Shown here: one piece after another, positions 33,431-43,290 of the stretch
Position numbering within the stretch: position 1 is the stretch's first letter
Layout of the letters: each line of letters begins with the position of its first letter
Assembly (NCBI GenBank): GCA_047967505.1
Contig: CM106539.1
Reading direction: 5' to 3' (one strand)
DNA length: 64,000 bases
Source: Dipteris shenzhenensis
Lineage: Eukaryota > Polypodiophyta > Polypodiopsida > Gleicheniales
Translations under genes and position numbers: made by a program
The notes under the pieces: generated by a model
What the model saw: the letters and a program-made list of their open reading frames with translations, nothing else
The model's database searches: none
What the model was told of the DNA's origin: nothing

Positions 33431-34010
33431 GCTCCAAGGAAACCGCATTTGGATGCAGTTAGATGCATACTAAGGTATGTGAAGTCCACATTGCAATATG
33501 GACTATTTTATGAGATTAGGGTTTAGATACATTTGCATGGATACACTAATGCTGATTGGACTGGTAGTATTTCTGATAGACGATCTACCAGTGGACATAT
33601 GTTCTCTTTTGGGAGTGCTGCAGTCACTTGGAGCACCAAGAAACAATCTACAGTTGCCTTGTCGGGCACAGAGGCTGAGTACAGGGGTGCAGCAATGGCT
33701 GCATGTGAGGTAGCTTGGTTGCGTAAGCTACTTTATGATATGCATCAGTCTACAAATGGGCCAGTTGTCATTTATTGTGACAACATGAGCAGTATACACT
33801 TGGCAAATAAACCAGTCTATCATGCTAGTCTATCATGCTAGAACAAAGCACATTGAGGTGCATTATCACTATGTGCGAGAGAAGGTTCTAGTAGGTTTTA
33901 TTGATATGGTTTGTCAGCACAGAGGATCAGGTAGTTGACATATTCACAAAGGCATTGGATATAGAGAAGCTGCGCAAGTTTGGAGACCTGCTTGGTGTGC
34001 AAGAATTGGG
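33431..34010 (+). pseudogene. copia-D RNase H
   Basis: After the TAG at 33428 coding continues [18 protein letters not shown]. Following another break it reads ADWTGSISDRRSTSGHMF, WSTKKQSTVALSGTEAEYRG, VVIYCDNMSSIHLANKPVYH and HIEVHYHYVREK...DQVVDIFTKALDIEKL. A 14-base duplication (tctatcatgctag, about 33813-33840) shifts the frame before the last block. Confidence 0.88.
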
Positions 34011-34223
34011 ATTAAGCTCGAGGGGGAGTGTAGAACAAAGCACATTGAGGTGCATTATCACTATGTGCGAGAGAAGGTTCTAGTAGGTTTTATTGATATG
34101 GTTTGTCAGCACAGAGGATCAGGTAGCTGACATATTCACAAAGGCATTGGATATAGAGAAGCTGCACAAGTTTGGAGACCTGCTTGGTGTGCAGAAATTG
34201 GGATTAAGCTCGAGGGGGAGTGT
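33840..34223 (+). repeat. 192-bp tandem duplication of the pol end and polypurine tract
   Basis: The segment agaacaaagcacattgagg ... gctcgagggggagtgt occurs at 33840-34031 and again at 34032-34223, differing at only a few bases. It contains the last RNase H codons and the polypurine tract, so the element has two polypurine tracts. The unit is 64 codons long and keeps frame. Confidence 0.95.
34206..34220 (+). promoter_or_regulatory. polypurine tract of copia-D
   Basis: aagctcgagggggag lies directly before the 3' LTR start (TGTTGAG at 34221). In LTR elements this RNA tract resists RNase H and primes plus-strand DNA. A second copy lies 192 bases upstream. Confidence 0.85.
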
Positions 34224-34578
34224 TGAGATATCGAGCTCCACTCGTGATATGCCAGGGTGACCATTGTGCATTTATGTCACTGACTTGTTAGTTGCAGATG
34301 CAGTTGGTACATTGCCCATGAATAATAGCTGGATGACAGCTATCTTTATATACTCTAGTTAGTGGCTCAGTTAGTATGCCACCTAGGTTAGTTGAGTTTG
34401 GTTTAAGACCCACATATAGGGTTCATCTATTCCTTTTATATTAAGAGAGAGTTCTTTTGGCTTTCACAACTAAGAAGAGGAAAACTGTTTTCAGCCTCCA
34501 CCTTTGTACGTATTCCCCCATTGTGTATGTGAGAAAGCTGCAAGTGAGACTCCTTACTTCTCTCCCACTCTCTTTACA
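34221..34578 (+). repeat. 3' LTR of copia-D
   Basis: It is 358 bp with the same TGTTGAGATATCG start and CTTTACA end as the 5' LTR. A TATA-like tatctttatatactc lies near the middle (about 34340-34354); in the 5' LTR the same place reads ttatgttctc. Confidence 0.93.
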
Positions 34579-34732
34579 TCTACCTCAAAGATACCAAGTA
34601 CACAGTTTAGTATCTCACAAGTGCTAGTGCAACAAATTATAAATCAAGAGTATCAAGATGCACTTAACTTTCCTATGTTATTCACCTCTTTTTCATACCT
34701 TATGATACATAACATCTTACTTTGTGAACATC

Positions 34733-35050
34733 CTTGCAACAAAATAATGATTTAGCCTAGAATTAAACCTAAGGACTTAAATTAACCATAATAAAGGCAT
34801 TAAGGGCAAGTTTATGCGCAAGCATTCATGCTCCCTTCGTGTCATGCAATTAGTATAGGCACACTTATATACACCCATCTAAATTCCTTTGGGCAAAAAG
34901 GTTAAGGATTTAATTATATAGGATCTATTTGGTGGGCATAAACGTTGCCTTATTAAATACTTAAAGATGCCAAAAGGCACTACTATCTCAAAGAATTAAA
35001 TACTTAAAGATGCCAAGAGGCACTACTATCTCAAAGATGCCAAGTACACA
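34733..35050. repeat. right copy of the older tandem repeat, with an internal 37-bp duplication
   Basis: Resembles 27766-28181 (see there). Within it, 'aaatacttaaagatgccaa(a/g)aggcactactatctcaaag' is present twice back to back (about 34956-35030). Confidence 0.6.
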
Positions 35051-35818
35051 ATTTAGTATCTCCCAAGTGGTAGTGCAACTTATGAATCAAAAGCATCTAG
35101 CTCTTTTGGAACATATCTCTTAACTTTACTCGCTTTCTAGTGTCTTATGATGCATTCATTCCTACACAATTCACATTAGAAATATGTTATTACACATTTA
35201 TTTACTTCTAACGTGTCTTTTATGTTTGCTCGAAGAATTCCTCACTTATGTGATTGATGAAAGACCGTTTGGAAATCAAAATAGCCTCTTGTGAATTATG
35301 TTTACTTTCATGGAGGACGCTCCCTGCCTCTAGAAACGGCCATATTCGTTTTCAAAAAATGTCGCTCTCAAAAGAAAAGAGAGAGTGACGAAGATAATGA
35401 CTTCCCTACCACTCAAAATATAAAGTCAATATTTCCGTAGCTTGCTGTCACCTCTATGCAAGGACACATGAATAAAGAAATGGAGGAATCAAAACTTTAC
35501 CACAAACTGAGTGACAAGATAAGCGTTCTGCTCCTAGTATGAGCTTGCATTTTACGTTTGATCTTCACATACAGTTGCTCATCTCGTAAACCATACCTTA
35601 TGTAACAGGCGTCCTGTGGTTTCGCACTTCGCAGTTGAAACAATATGCTCGTGTAGGCCATGCGGGTTGTGAAGATTAGCACAAAATAGAAGTCAAATAC
35701 GGAAGAAGGTCTGGAAGTTTACAACCTAAATGGGCATGGAAAGCTAAGGAAACAAGACAAACAATGTTTCACCACTGCCACACCGCCCACTGCGGGTGCA
35801 CCCAGCGCTGGTTGCAGT
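35051..35818. other. spacer and probable 3' UTR of the aquaporin gene
   Basis: No protein-like frame. The part next to 35819 should contain the 3' untranslated region of the minus-strand aquaporin gene. I did not find an unambiguous AATAAA on the minus strand, so the polyadenylation site is not placed. Confidence 0.4.
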
Positions 35819-37000
35819 TTAGATATTGCTTGGCTGGCTGCGGAAAGAGCCCAACGCCTTGTATGCCCCTGCTCTCAGGATGTATTGGTGGTAAGCTGCG
35901 GCGAGAGCGGCTCCAATGAAGGGTCCGACCCAGAAGATCCACTGCGCATCATAGGGAAACACTCAGGAAAAGCGGGCAACAATACTACTTTGTCTAAATT
36001 ACCTAGGAAGCGGGGTTGATGCCTGCGGAAGTTCAAGGAATTCTTACATGCTCGTCCCAGGTCTTGTCGTGGCCGTAAATAACAGCAGCCCCGAAGCTCC
36101 TGGCGGGGTTGATGCCAGTGCCTGTGATGGGAATGGTGGCAAGGTGAACCATGAACACTGCAAAACCAATGGGGAGTGGTGCTAGAACCTGCCAGAGCAA
36201 CTCAGCCTTAGTCCTAAGTCATGTCTCTCTCTCTCTCTCTCTCGTACTGGCACAAGAGCTTACTCCAAAGCTAGCCTAGCATAATCACATACCGGAACGT
36301 GAGAATCCCGAGCATTTCTCTTTGGATCTGTGGCCGAGAACACCGTGTAGACAAGAACAAACGTTCCAATTATCTCAGCCGCTAGCCCAGTGCCCTTAGA
36401 GTAACCCGGAGCCACGCTGTTAGCTCCTCCCCCAGATTGCACGTAGTAGTGTCTCTGAAAGGCCTTCACCAGACCAGCTCCGCAAATAGCTCCAAGACAC
36501 TGTGCAATTATGTAGAACACAGCACGAGGGAGTGACACTTTTCGGGCAAGGAACAGCCCAAAGGTCACCGCGGGGTTGATGTGCCCACCTGCGAAAGTAG
36601 CAGAACATCCATCACGTTCAGTCACGTTGAGCTCCACACAAGCAACAGACAACTAGTCGCTTAGCTCAACGAGAGCAAGAGAGAACTATTTGAGCTCACG
36701 AGCGGAGCTGATACCTGAGATTCCAGCGGTGCAGTAGACGAGCACAAAGATCATGCCTCCAAAAGCCCAAGCAATTCCGAGGATCCCCACACCACCACAG
36801 GTCTTAGCCTCAGAAGCGCCGATGACGGTGGCAATGGTGATGTAGAGGAAGAGGAAAGTGGCGATGAATTCAGCGATACAGGCACGGTAGAAGGACCAGA
36901 GGGCGAATTCGTTGGTATCGACGAAAGGAGCGGGGGGGGGGTCACTGTAATCCTTAGGGGCGACACCCTGCTCCATGTCTTTGGAACCTTCTTTGGTCAT
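35819..37000 (-). CDS. PIP2: plasma-membrane aquaporin, PIP2 class (four exons, 281 aa)
   Basis: A membrane channel for water, and in some members H2O2 or CO2, in the plasma membrane. Exons on the minus strand are 37000-36715, 36588-36293, 36188-36048 and 35941-35819 (286, 296, 141 and 123 nt), joined at GT...AG introns of 126, 104 and 106 nt. The middle exon sizes, 296 and 141 nt, are the conserved PIP pattern. The protein starts [12 protein letters not shown], with a diacidic D-M-E at residues 8-10 of the kind used for ER export, then the PIP2-like [12 protein letters not shown]. Both NPA boxes are present ([11 protein letters not shown] and [11 protein letters not shown]). Loop A has the conserved Cys (KTCGG, residue 68), loop B has the RKVSLPRA phosphosite, and the tail [10 protein letters not shown] has the two phospho-serines of PIP2. 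The short PIP2 N-terminus rather than the longer PIP1 one sets the class; no frame or splice defects were seen. Confidence 0.96.
36221..36243. repeat. (CT)n microsatellite in aquaporin intron 2
   Basis: About 11 CT units lie inside the 104-nt second intron. On the sense strand this is a GA run and should not disturb the splice sites, which lie at 36189-36190 and 36291-36292. Confidence 0.9.
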
Positions 37001-37255
37001 GGTGGAGGGGAAGGGGAGTAATCGGAAACTGGAAAGAAGGAAGGGAGGGAGAGTGGAGGCGATGCTAGAGATGCATCAAGCGGAGCTTAAAGCAGCAGCT
37101 ATGGCGACTGTGAATAGAAGCTCAACACGAGCATATATTGTGTGCAAGCAGCTAAGCTCAAGCCCATATTTAATCAAAGAATGAGAGAGACGATCATGTT
37201 AATTTAATTAAAAAATAAACGCCACTGATTTAAAAGCTAGCCACTCTCATCACGC

Positions 37256-37261
37256 CACGTG
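37256..37261. promoter_or_regulatory. G-box CACGTG upstream of the aquaporin gene (proximal)
   Basis: A palindromic CACGTG lies 256 bases upstream of the aquaporin start codon. G-boxes are bound by bZIP and bHLH factors; whether this one is active cannot be told from sequence. Confidence 0.45.
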
Positions 37262-37387
37262 CCGGCCATTTTCACTATCCTGGAAAATATTTACTTGCAT
37301 TTTTTTAAAAGTCCAGCAGCCAGCTTCTTCTGGGTGTTTCCGCAGCGTGGGCCAATGGATTGGGCGACACGTCAGGCTTAGTGAGCA

Positions 37388-37393
37388 CACGTG
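37388..37393. promoter_or_regulatory. G-box/ABRE-like CACGTG upstream of the aquaporin gene (distal)
   Basis: The context acacgtgggc fits an abscisic-acid response element core. It lies about 390 bases upstream of the start codon in a GC-rich stretch (37240-37560) that contrasts with the AT-rich surroundings. Confidence 0.45.
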
Positions 37394-37830
37394 GGCCATA
37401 GCGTTGGGTGGGTCCCGCGGTCCGCCTGAGTGCGCAGCCGACCATTTGAAAAGGGGTCCCGTTGGGCGGCGCCTGTCATTATAGTGTGCCACAAAAAAAC
37501 AAACAAAAACCACCCTGTCCGAACCCTGACGTCTGACCCCCTTCGTCCTTGGGCGGCCTCCATTATCCATCCCCCCCAAAGAGGCACCTGGACTCAATTT
37601 CCTTCGCTTGTAAAATCACCTCAAATCGTTCATAGAACATGGCACACAAGAGCCTCTCCATCAATAAGGACAAGCTCTAGCGGTGAAAAGAAGAAGAAGA
37701 AGAAAGGGGGACACAAGCTCTGGAAGGAGACGACGGGTCATGCGGGAAGGGCTAGGAGAGAGAAGAAGGGCAGTTGGGGGGTGGGAGAGAGAGAGAGCGA
37801 GAGAGAGAGCTATCCCCTTTCAGATAGAAC

Positions 37831-37915
37831 AGGATGAGTAGAACACATGAGCCATCTCCCTTAGGATAGATCAGGATGAGCAGAACACATGAGCCATCTC
37901 TCTTAGGATAGGGTA
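37831..37915. repeat. 42-bp tandem duplication
   Basis: The word aggatgag(t/c)agaacacatg followed by agccatctc(c/t)cttaggata occurs twice in a row. It follows a purine-rich stretch (37680-37810) with GA runs. Confidence 0.85.
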
Positions 37916-38182
37916 CACCACACAAGTAGAGAATATGAATACTCACAAATCACATGACCACAAATAGCACTGGAGAGAGCATTCCACCAGGGGAGTATAT
38001 CTGATGACTTTCACTAACAAGCATGCATTCTATGTGAGCCTAGCCACACGTTCCCTTCCACCATGGCTATCAACAATTAATTGCATTCTTGCATAACAAA
38101 CAAAAGTACATTTATTCCTAAGTCCAATCTACTCTCTGGTGTTGTCGATTCAAGTGGGGCGGGAGGATGCACGATGACGATC

Positions 38183-38184
<2 letters not shown>

Positions 38185-38223
<39 letters not shown>

Positions 38224-38293
38224 GTGGGTGCTTGCATGTATGTGTGTGTGTGTGTGCACGTGCATGTTCGTGTGTGTGTGCGTGCGCGCATGC
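38185..38293. repeat. (GA)n-(TG)n compound microsatellite
   Basis: About 35 bases of GA repeat, a short unique spacer, then TG/CG-rich repeats. Open frames over it on both strands are repeat artefacts. Confidence 0.93.
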
Positions 38294-38299
38294 ATCAAC

Positions 38300-39110
38300 A
38301 TGAGTTTTTTGTAATCTAAGGGTAGTCGGAAGCAAGGCAAACAATCATGAACATCACAACAACCCCAACATCATATACCCCCCAACCCTCCCCACCTGCT
38401 CCTTTGCTCTAGAAAACACACCCACACACAAATCACACCCCTTGCCAATCAATGACATAAGAGTGGAAGGGGTGAGGCAAAATGTATGTTTGTTCAGCAC
38501 TTCAAGGTGAAAGTTTCTTGTCATATTCTTCAACACCATGACTTTGAAGTAAGAAGATTGAAGTTGCCTTCTATGAACATAGTTGGCTTTCAAGGAACAT
38601 TATGATGACAATACATACCCATATTGGACAAATACTACCTCTCATAGTCACTCCAATTGTGTAATTCACCATTCGTCCTAAGCAAATGATTAAACATTGA
38701 ATGGTGTATGCATTGTAGCCTCCTTGCATTTCTCACCCCCAAATGTAAAAGCCAATTATCATACTAGTCAATATGATATGCACTTGACATAACGAAGCAC
38801 AAAAATTTACTAACTTTATCTTCTAGGAAGGACAAAAGGAGCTAAGGATGACATGTTGGATTATTACAAATACAACATTGCTCTTCTAGTGTGTCAATAC
38901 TAAACCCTAAGAGGAAAAGGGGAGGGGGGGGGATTGAGGGACTTACATGTTGTCTACATACATGAGGGGATTGAAAATATACTTATGCATGACTACGCAG
39001 GAAATTGCATTCTGTAGGGTAATCCTAAGTATAGCTGGAGAAAATTGGCCTACCAACTGCAGAGGCCAAAGGAAGGAGACTTCACCACTAGTATATAGGG
39101 AAGACTCAAC
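38300..39110. other. spacer without recognisable gene
   Basis: AT-rich sequence with a G-run at 38923-38932. No conserved protein, RNA or repeat was identified. Confidence 0.4.
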
Positions 39111-39113
39111 TTA

Positions 39114-39860
39114 GAAAATTGTTAGCCAAGGTTGTTTACAGGAAACTGATGGCGGGGAAAGTAGAAACAGTGGATCTTAATAAGAAGTAGAGTCTTCAAC
39201 GAGCTCGGGCAAAGAGATTTAGGGCAAGGGAATGCTGAGAAAATTCAGCTTTACGCTCTGGAAATGGATGAAAAGGTGGCTGTCTGTCAGAGCCAAATTA
39301 GCGAGGAAATTCTAGGTGAACCCTCTATGCACGTTATGTGGAAGAGCGGAGGATCACATACTTCACTTGTTCTGGTGCTGCCCCGTTTTGAGACAATTGT
39401 GGCTAAGGATCGGGTCGACTATCAGGAAAGCTGGACTAATGTCTCAATTTCACATTGTCGCTAACTGGAAACAGGTGACTCCTATGGCCACTCATCAACG
39501 TTCAAAGAATGCTTGGCCTTTTTTGAGAGGAGCGGCGTGCTATGCTATCTAGACAGTTAGGAATCAAGTAGTCTTTCGGGATAATCTCAGCCCGGGTGGC
39601 AAAGAGCACGCATTATGGAATGTTGCCAAAACTTTCATTCTAGACATAGCCATGACGGTCAAAGTTTCCCACCCGTTGGTTAGTCAGAATCTCAGGAGAA
39701 TAGGTTCTCCTTTAAAAGGAGTGTATCATTGCTAGCATAGTGTAGGCCTAGGGTTACCGCCCCTTTTGTGGGCCACCTTTTTGTAAGGGTCTAGATGGGT
39801 CTGACCCCCCCTCTTTTTAATATTAAACTTACTTTTTGTTTATATATATATATATATATA
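39114..39860 (+). pseudogene. 5'-truncated LINE fragment with zf-RVT (LINE-2)
   Basis: The plus strand reads LCTLCGRAEDHILHLFWCCP (39325-39384), the Cys/His zinc-binding motif at the C-terminus of plant LINE ORF2. It is followed by LRQLWLRIGSTIRKAG and later short coding pieces, and ends in a (TA)n run at 39840-39860. Truncation at the 5' end is typical of LINE insertion. The (TA)n tail could be the element's own 3' tail. Several frame breaks are present. Confidence 0.7.
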
Positions 39861-40079
39861 TTTATGCATGTAGTTCAATTTTGAATATACGAAGGAGGGA
39901 TTTGAGTTCTTAAAAAAAAAGAAGACTAACTTGCCAAATGTATTAAGGCATTGGTCATGCCCATGAAAGACCGCTTACAAAAATTGGCTGAAAAAAATGG
40001 GCCACATGGCCTTAGCCTACACTGCATGCAGCATGAGGGCACACCCTAGGTTCAGACACAAGTACCTACCAAGATGAGA

Positions 40080-41421
40080 TTCTTGGTTATGACAGGATCT
40101 TTAGGAGGCAATACCCAGCCCAGATCCCTAAGCATCCCTTTCACTAAGACCACAATAGTTCTTTCCCGGTAGCCAGTACATCTCTCGTATGGAACACAAG
40201 GCTATTCTTGAACTCCCATGCTGGAACCAACATTCATTTAGGCCCATATACAGCCAACAAGTTGCAAGGGACGAAGGAGAGAGAAACATCTTCGCCCAAC
40301 AAAAACAAGCTCGACCCACGGGGAATAGCCATTGAAAAGACAAGGGAGCCATTTAGAAATGAGAGCTCTATTTCGAACCCTAAGATCTGGGAGCCCAAGC
40401 CCACCTTCAAATTTTGGGGCCTTAAGAGGCTCTCAAGGGATATGATGCATCTTTCTTTTACCTGCGTATTCAACCCACATGAAGGCCTTTAGCAACCTTT
40501 CGATTTCCATCCAATTGGCTTTGGAAAAATTTGACATAGTGGCAACATAGGTTGTAGTGGTCGAGAGAACATGCTTGCTAATAAGGGTTATGGCATTCTC
40601 ACCCAATTGTGCACCATGCCAATTCTTCAACTTAGCTTTGATTTTACTTAGAAACTGATTGAATCTTTGGAACTACGAGGCCCATCCCCTGGGGAGTGCT
40701 GAGGTGCCTCACTATCTCCCCCCTTTGATCACCTGTAACTGCATGTCCTTTAGCCTGGTTGGTGGGGGATCATCTGCCGTTTTGAGGGCAAACATTTTTG
40801 GCAAACTACATAGAGAACCTGATGCCATGCAAAACTTCAAAACAATGGACATGAGATGGTCAACACTTTCTTTCTCTCCATTGAAAAGGAGACCATGTCA
40901 TCTACGAAAAGTTTTGTGTTGAGTTGATCTCTGGAGGGAAGAGCCACACCCTTAATCAAGCCTTCAGATATAGCATTCTTGATGTGATGTATGAGTGAGA
41001 TTGTGCAAATCGCGAACACAGATAGTTTACAACAGAGGAGCGAGGGGGAAGCCCTGCCAAATGGATCTTGTGAGCTCATAGTTACCAACCACACCGCCAT
41101 TGAGGCACAAGATAGCAGAGGAATTGCCAAACAAGATGGAAATCATGTAGATGAAACAGTCACAGAATCCAAGCTTGTCAACTCTTGAGGACTCTGAGAA
41201 TGAAATCCCACCTAACTTGGTTGTAGGCCTTATCCAAAACAGAGTTCCCTCCAGTTGACATCTTGACTATGTGTGATATCCACTCATATAGTAATTGGAC
41301 TATCCATATGATCTCCTAACAGAACCCTAGATTAAGCAGCTGTCTGAATAGTCGGGCTCATGATATTGTGTCAAAGGCTTTTCCGAAATCCGAAAAGCAA
41401 CAGTAAACTCTCTACTTTCAT
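40080..41421 (-). pseudogene. LINE-3 RT catalytic and C-terminal part
   Basis: SDFGKAFDT (about 41384-41410) is the first catalytic block of a LINE RT, and TKLFVDDMVSF contains the active-site Asp pair (FVDD, 40897-40908). Further on are MKNWHGAQL, ITLISKHVLSTTTTYVATMS and IERLLKAFMW (40480-40630), then a GLGL...NRALISKW block (about 40320-40400) typical of plant LINE C-termini. Frames are broken throughout, but the catalytic Asps remain. Confidence 0.75.
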
Positions 41422-41687
41422 GCCCGAGGGGTCACTATGTAAAAACCCCATAGAGCATGTGCGATGAAGGGGTATTAAGAAAAGCCCCTACCAATGTATT
41501 TTTATAACCTATATACACCGCTTCTATAAATTTTGAGATGCTTAAAGTATCCCTTATGTATGGAAATTTTCAATTTTTGAATTAAAAAACTCTTACATAT
41601 GTATATTTTCTGTAACTCCATAAAATTTAAAACCCCTTCTGTTGATCGCACTTGCTATCTTACATATTTCTTAGTGGCCCCTTGGGC
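41422..41687. repeat. 266-bp dispersed repeat (family E), copy 1
   Basis: This block matches 59716-59975 in the same orientation, sharing cactatgtaaaaa, taaagtatcccttatgta and gctatcttacatatttctt. Its ends are weakly inverted (gcccgaggggtcac / gtggccccttgggc), suggesting a small non-autonomous DNA element inserted in the LINE RT, but a clean target duplication is not visible. Both copies are preceded by tttcat. Confidence 0.7.
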
Positions 41688-42640
41688 TTTCGTGTTTGGG
41701 CCGAAAGTGTGGTCTAGTGTATCATGATCTGCCCACAAACCTCCTTGCCCCATAGCTCCAAATCCCTTACACTCCGCAAACTAGCTGATTTGAGTGTCAA
41801 GTGTTGATGTATAAATCTTGAACATAACATGTCCATCATGATGGTTCTGTAGTTTTTCGAGCTCATCGGAGCTACCACTGTATGGATTGTGATAATGGAG
41901 TGCAAACTGCTTCGTTGAATAGCTTTGCCAAGATTTGTCCATGTGAAATGTGCTTGGTGCATAACCCCTCATGATCTTTGGATCAACCATTGTGTGCTTG
42001 ACAATTGTGTGTTTGGTATCACTGGTGTGTGCAGACTGTGGCATAAAGGTGCAACATAAGTGTGCTAGATGGTTAGGACTTTGAGAGGGGATGTGGACCT
42101 CCGCTCAAGAGCAAAATAGAGAGGTGGGCAGCATAGGCAGGGGACTAGTCTGTGATCAAAGTGAATCTCTCGATGATTGGTGTATGTGGGGTGGGATGTG
42201 CTCAGTGGTAGGATTTAGATGGATAAGCTAAAAACGTGTAGGCATGGTCAGTTCTGAGGATGGAGGGAATGGAGAAGTTTGTCATGTGAGAGGCAAAGGC
42301 AGGGGATCCCATGAGGTAGATAACTACACTATACCCTCCTCCATGTGGGAATCAATAGAAGAGGGCCATATTTTTAGACCATTGTAGATAATCATATCAT
42401 GCATCGTCCCCATGTCTAGGAAAGCATGACTACATGAGGTGAATGGGGCTCGTCCAGTCGAGGGAAACTTCAGAGATACTTGCCTCATTTGGATCAATGT
42501 CATGATTCTCCCTTTTAATGTTTGGGGAGGCCCCCTTCTTAACTTTATAACATCCATAATTAGTGGGTTGCATTGTGATATCATCCAAGAATAAATCTTG
42601 TAAAGTTGGGGAATCCATATCTCATGCTCATCGGACTTGA
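41688..42640. other. unassigned DNA within LINE-3
   Basis: The RT of LINE-3 should bridge this interval in about 225 bases, but nearly 1 kb is present. Open frames on the minus strand (41714-41962, 42324-42584, 42430-42618) show no known domain. It may be another insertion; no terminal repeats were found. Confidence 0.4.
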
Positions 42641-42649
42641 TGTTCCCAT

Positions 42650-43290
42650 AACAAGAAACTATGAACTACCTTAAAATCTGCCATTTTCCATCTCCGTAGT
42701 CCTTGTTTAAGTACCATGAGATTAACAATACCTCTCTTCCTTTATCTTTTCACATATGAACAAACATAGTAGCCACATGAAATATCCAAGGTGAGAGACA
42801 CATTTAAAATGTTATCAAAGATGTTGTGCCCTTTCGCAAAGCCGCTTTGCTCTAGATCGACAATCTTGATGCAAACTTCTCTGATTCTTATCAAGCACTT
42901 TCGTTATGACCTTGTAGGAAGTATTTAGCATGATGATGGGACGCAAATCCCACACCCTCATGTGAAGTTGCCTCTTGGGGAATAGCTTGACTAAATCAGC
43001 ATTAACATCAATAAATAGGAATCCCCTATCTACAACAGCATTTGCCATGGCCATGAGGTCATCACTCTTGCAATCCCAAAACTCTTGAAAGAATTTGGTC
43101 GGGAAGCCATTTGGGCCTAGGGTCGTGTTGTCCGCCATGGAAAATAGTGCAGACTTAAGCTCTTCATTGGTGGTGAAGGTTCTGTCAAGAGCTACATGTA
43201 GTTGGATATCTCGGGCTATAGGACATCTAGGCGATCTTGCATAGTCAAGGCCCATAGGTCATCTTGGGCCATGGTCTCTCCCACTATCGC
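42650..43290 (-). pseudogene. LINE-3 N-terminal reverse transcriptase
   Basis: The longest piece (42815-43255) reads FTTNEELKSALFSMADNTTL, then GPNGFPTKFFQEFWD, DLVKLFPKRQLHMRVWDLRP and IIMLNTSYKVITKVLDKN. This is the standard LINE RT opening, in which 'K.PGPDGFP..FF..FW' is followed by 'LIPK' and 'RPI.L.N..YKI..K'. After 42815 it continues NIFDNILNV before becoming unreadable. Confidence 0.8.

Larger units (their letters stand above)
28182..34578 (+). mobile_element. Ty1/copia retrotransposon (copia-D), 6.4 kb, both LTRs, inactivated
   Basis: Structure: 5' LTR 28182-28541, primer site, leader, gag, protease, integrase, RT, RNase H, polypurine tract, 3' LTR 34221-34578, all on the plus strand. 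The flanks are tctat (28177-28181) and tctac (34579-34583), a target duplication with one change. LTRs differ at about 21 sites by hand comparison, mostly transitions, plus one 2-bp indel. Coding is interrupted by many stops, frameshifts, tandem expansions and a deletion in RT. It is non-autonomous, but could still be transcribed from its LTR. Confidence 0.95.

Noticed and set aside
36260-36652. A separate 130-codon gene starting upstream of aquaporin exon 2
   Set aside because: The extra N-terminal residues come from intron 1; splicing at 36588 restores the PIP sequence.
41714-42044. Endonuclease-like 'HFTWTN' word on the minus strand as part of LINE-3
   Set aside because: The word occurs out of order, inside the RT region rather than the endonuclease, and its surroundings do not match an endonuclease; chance similarity is likelier.
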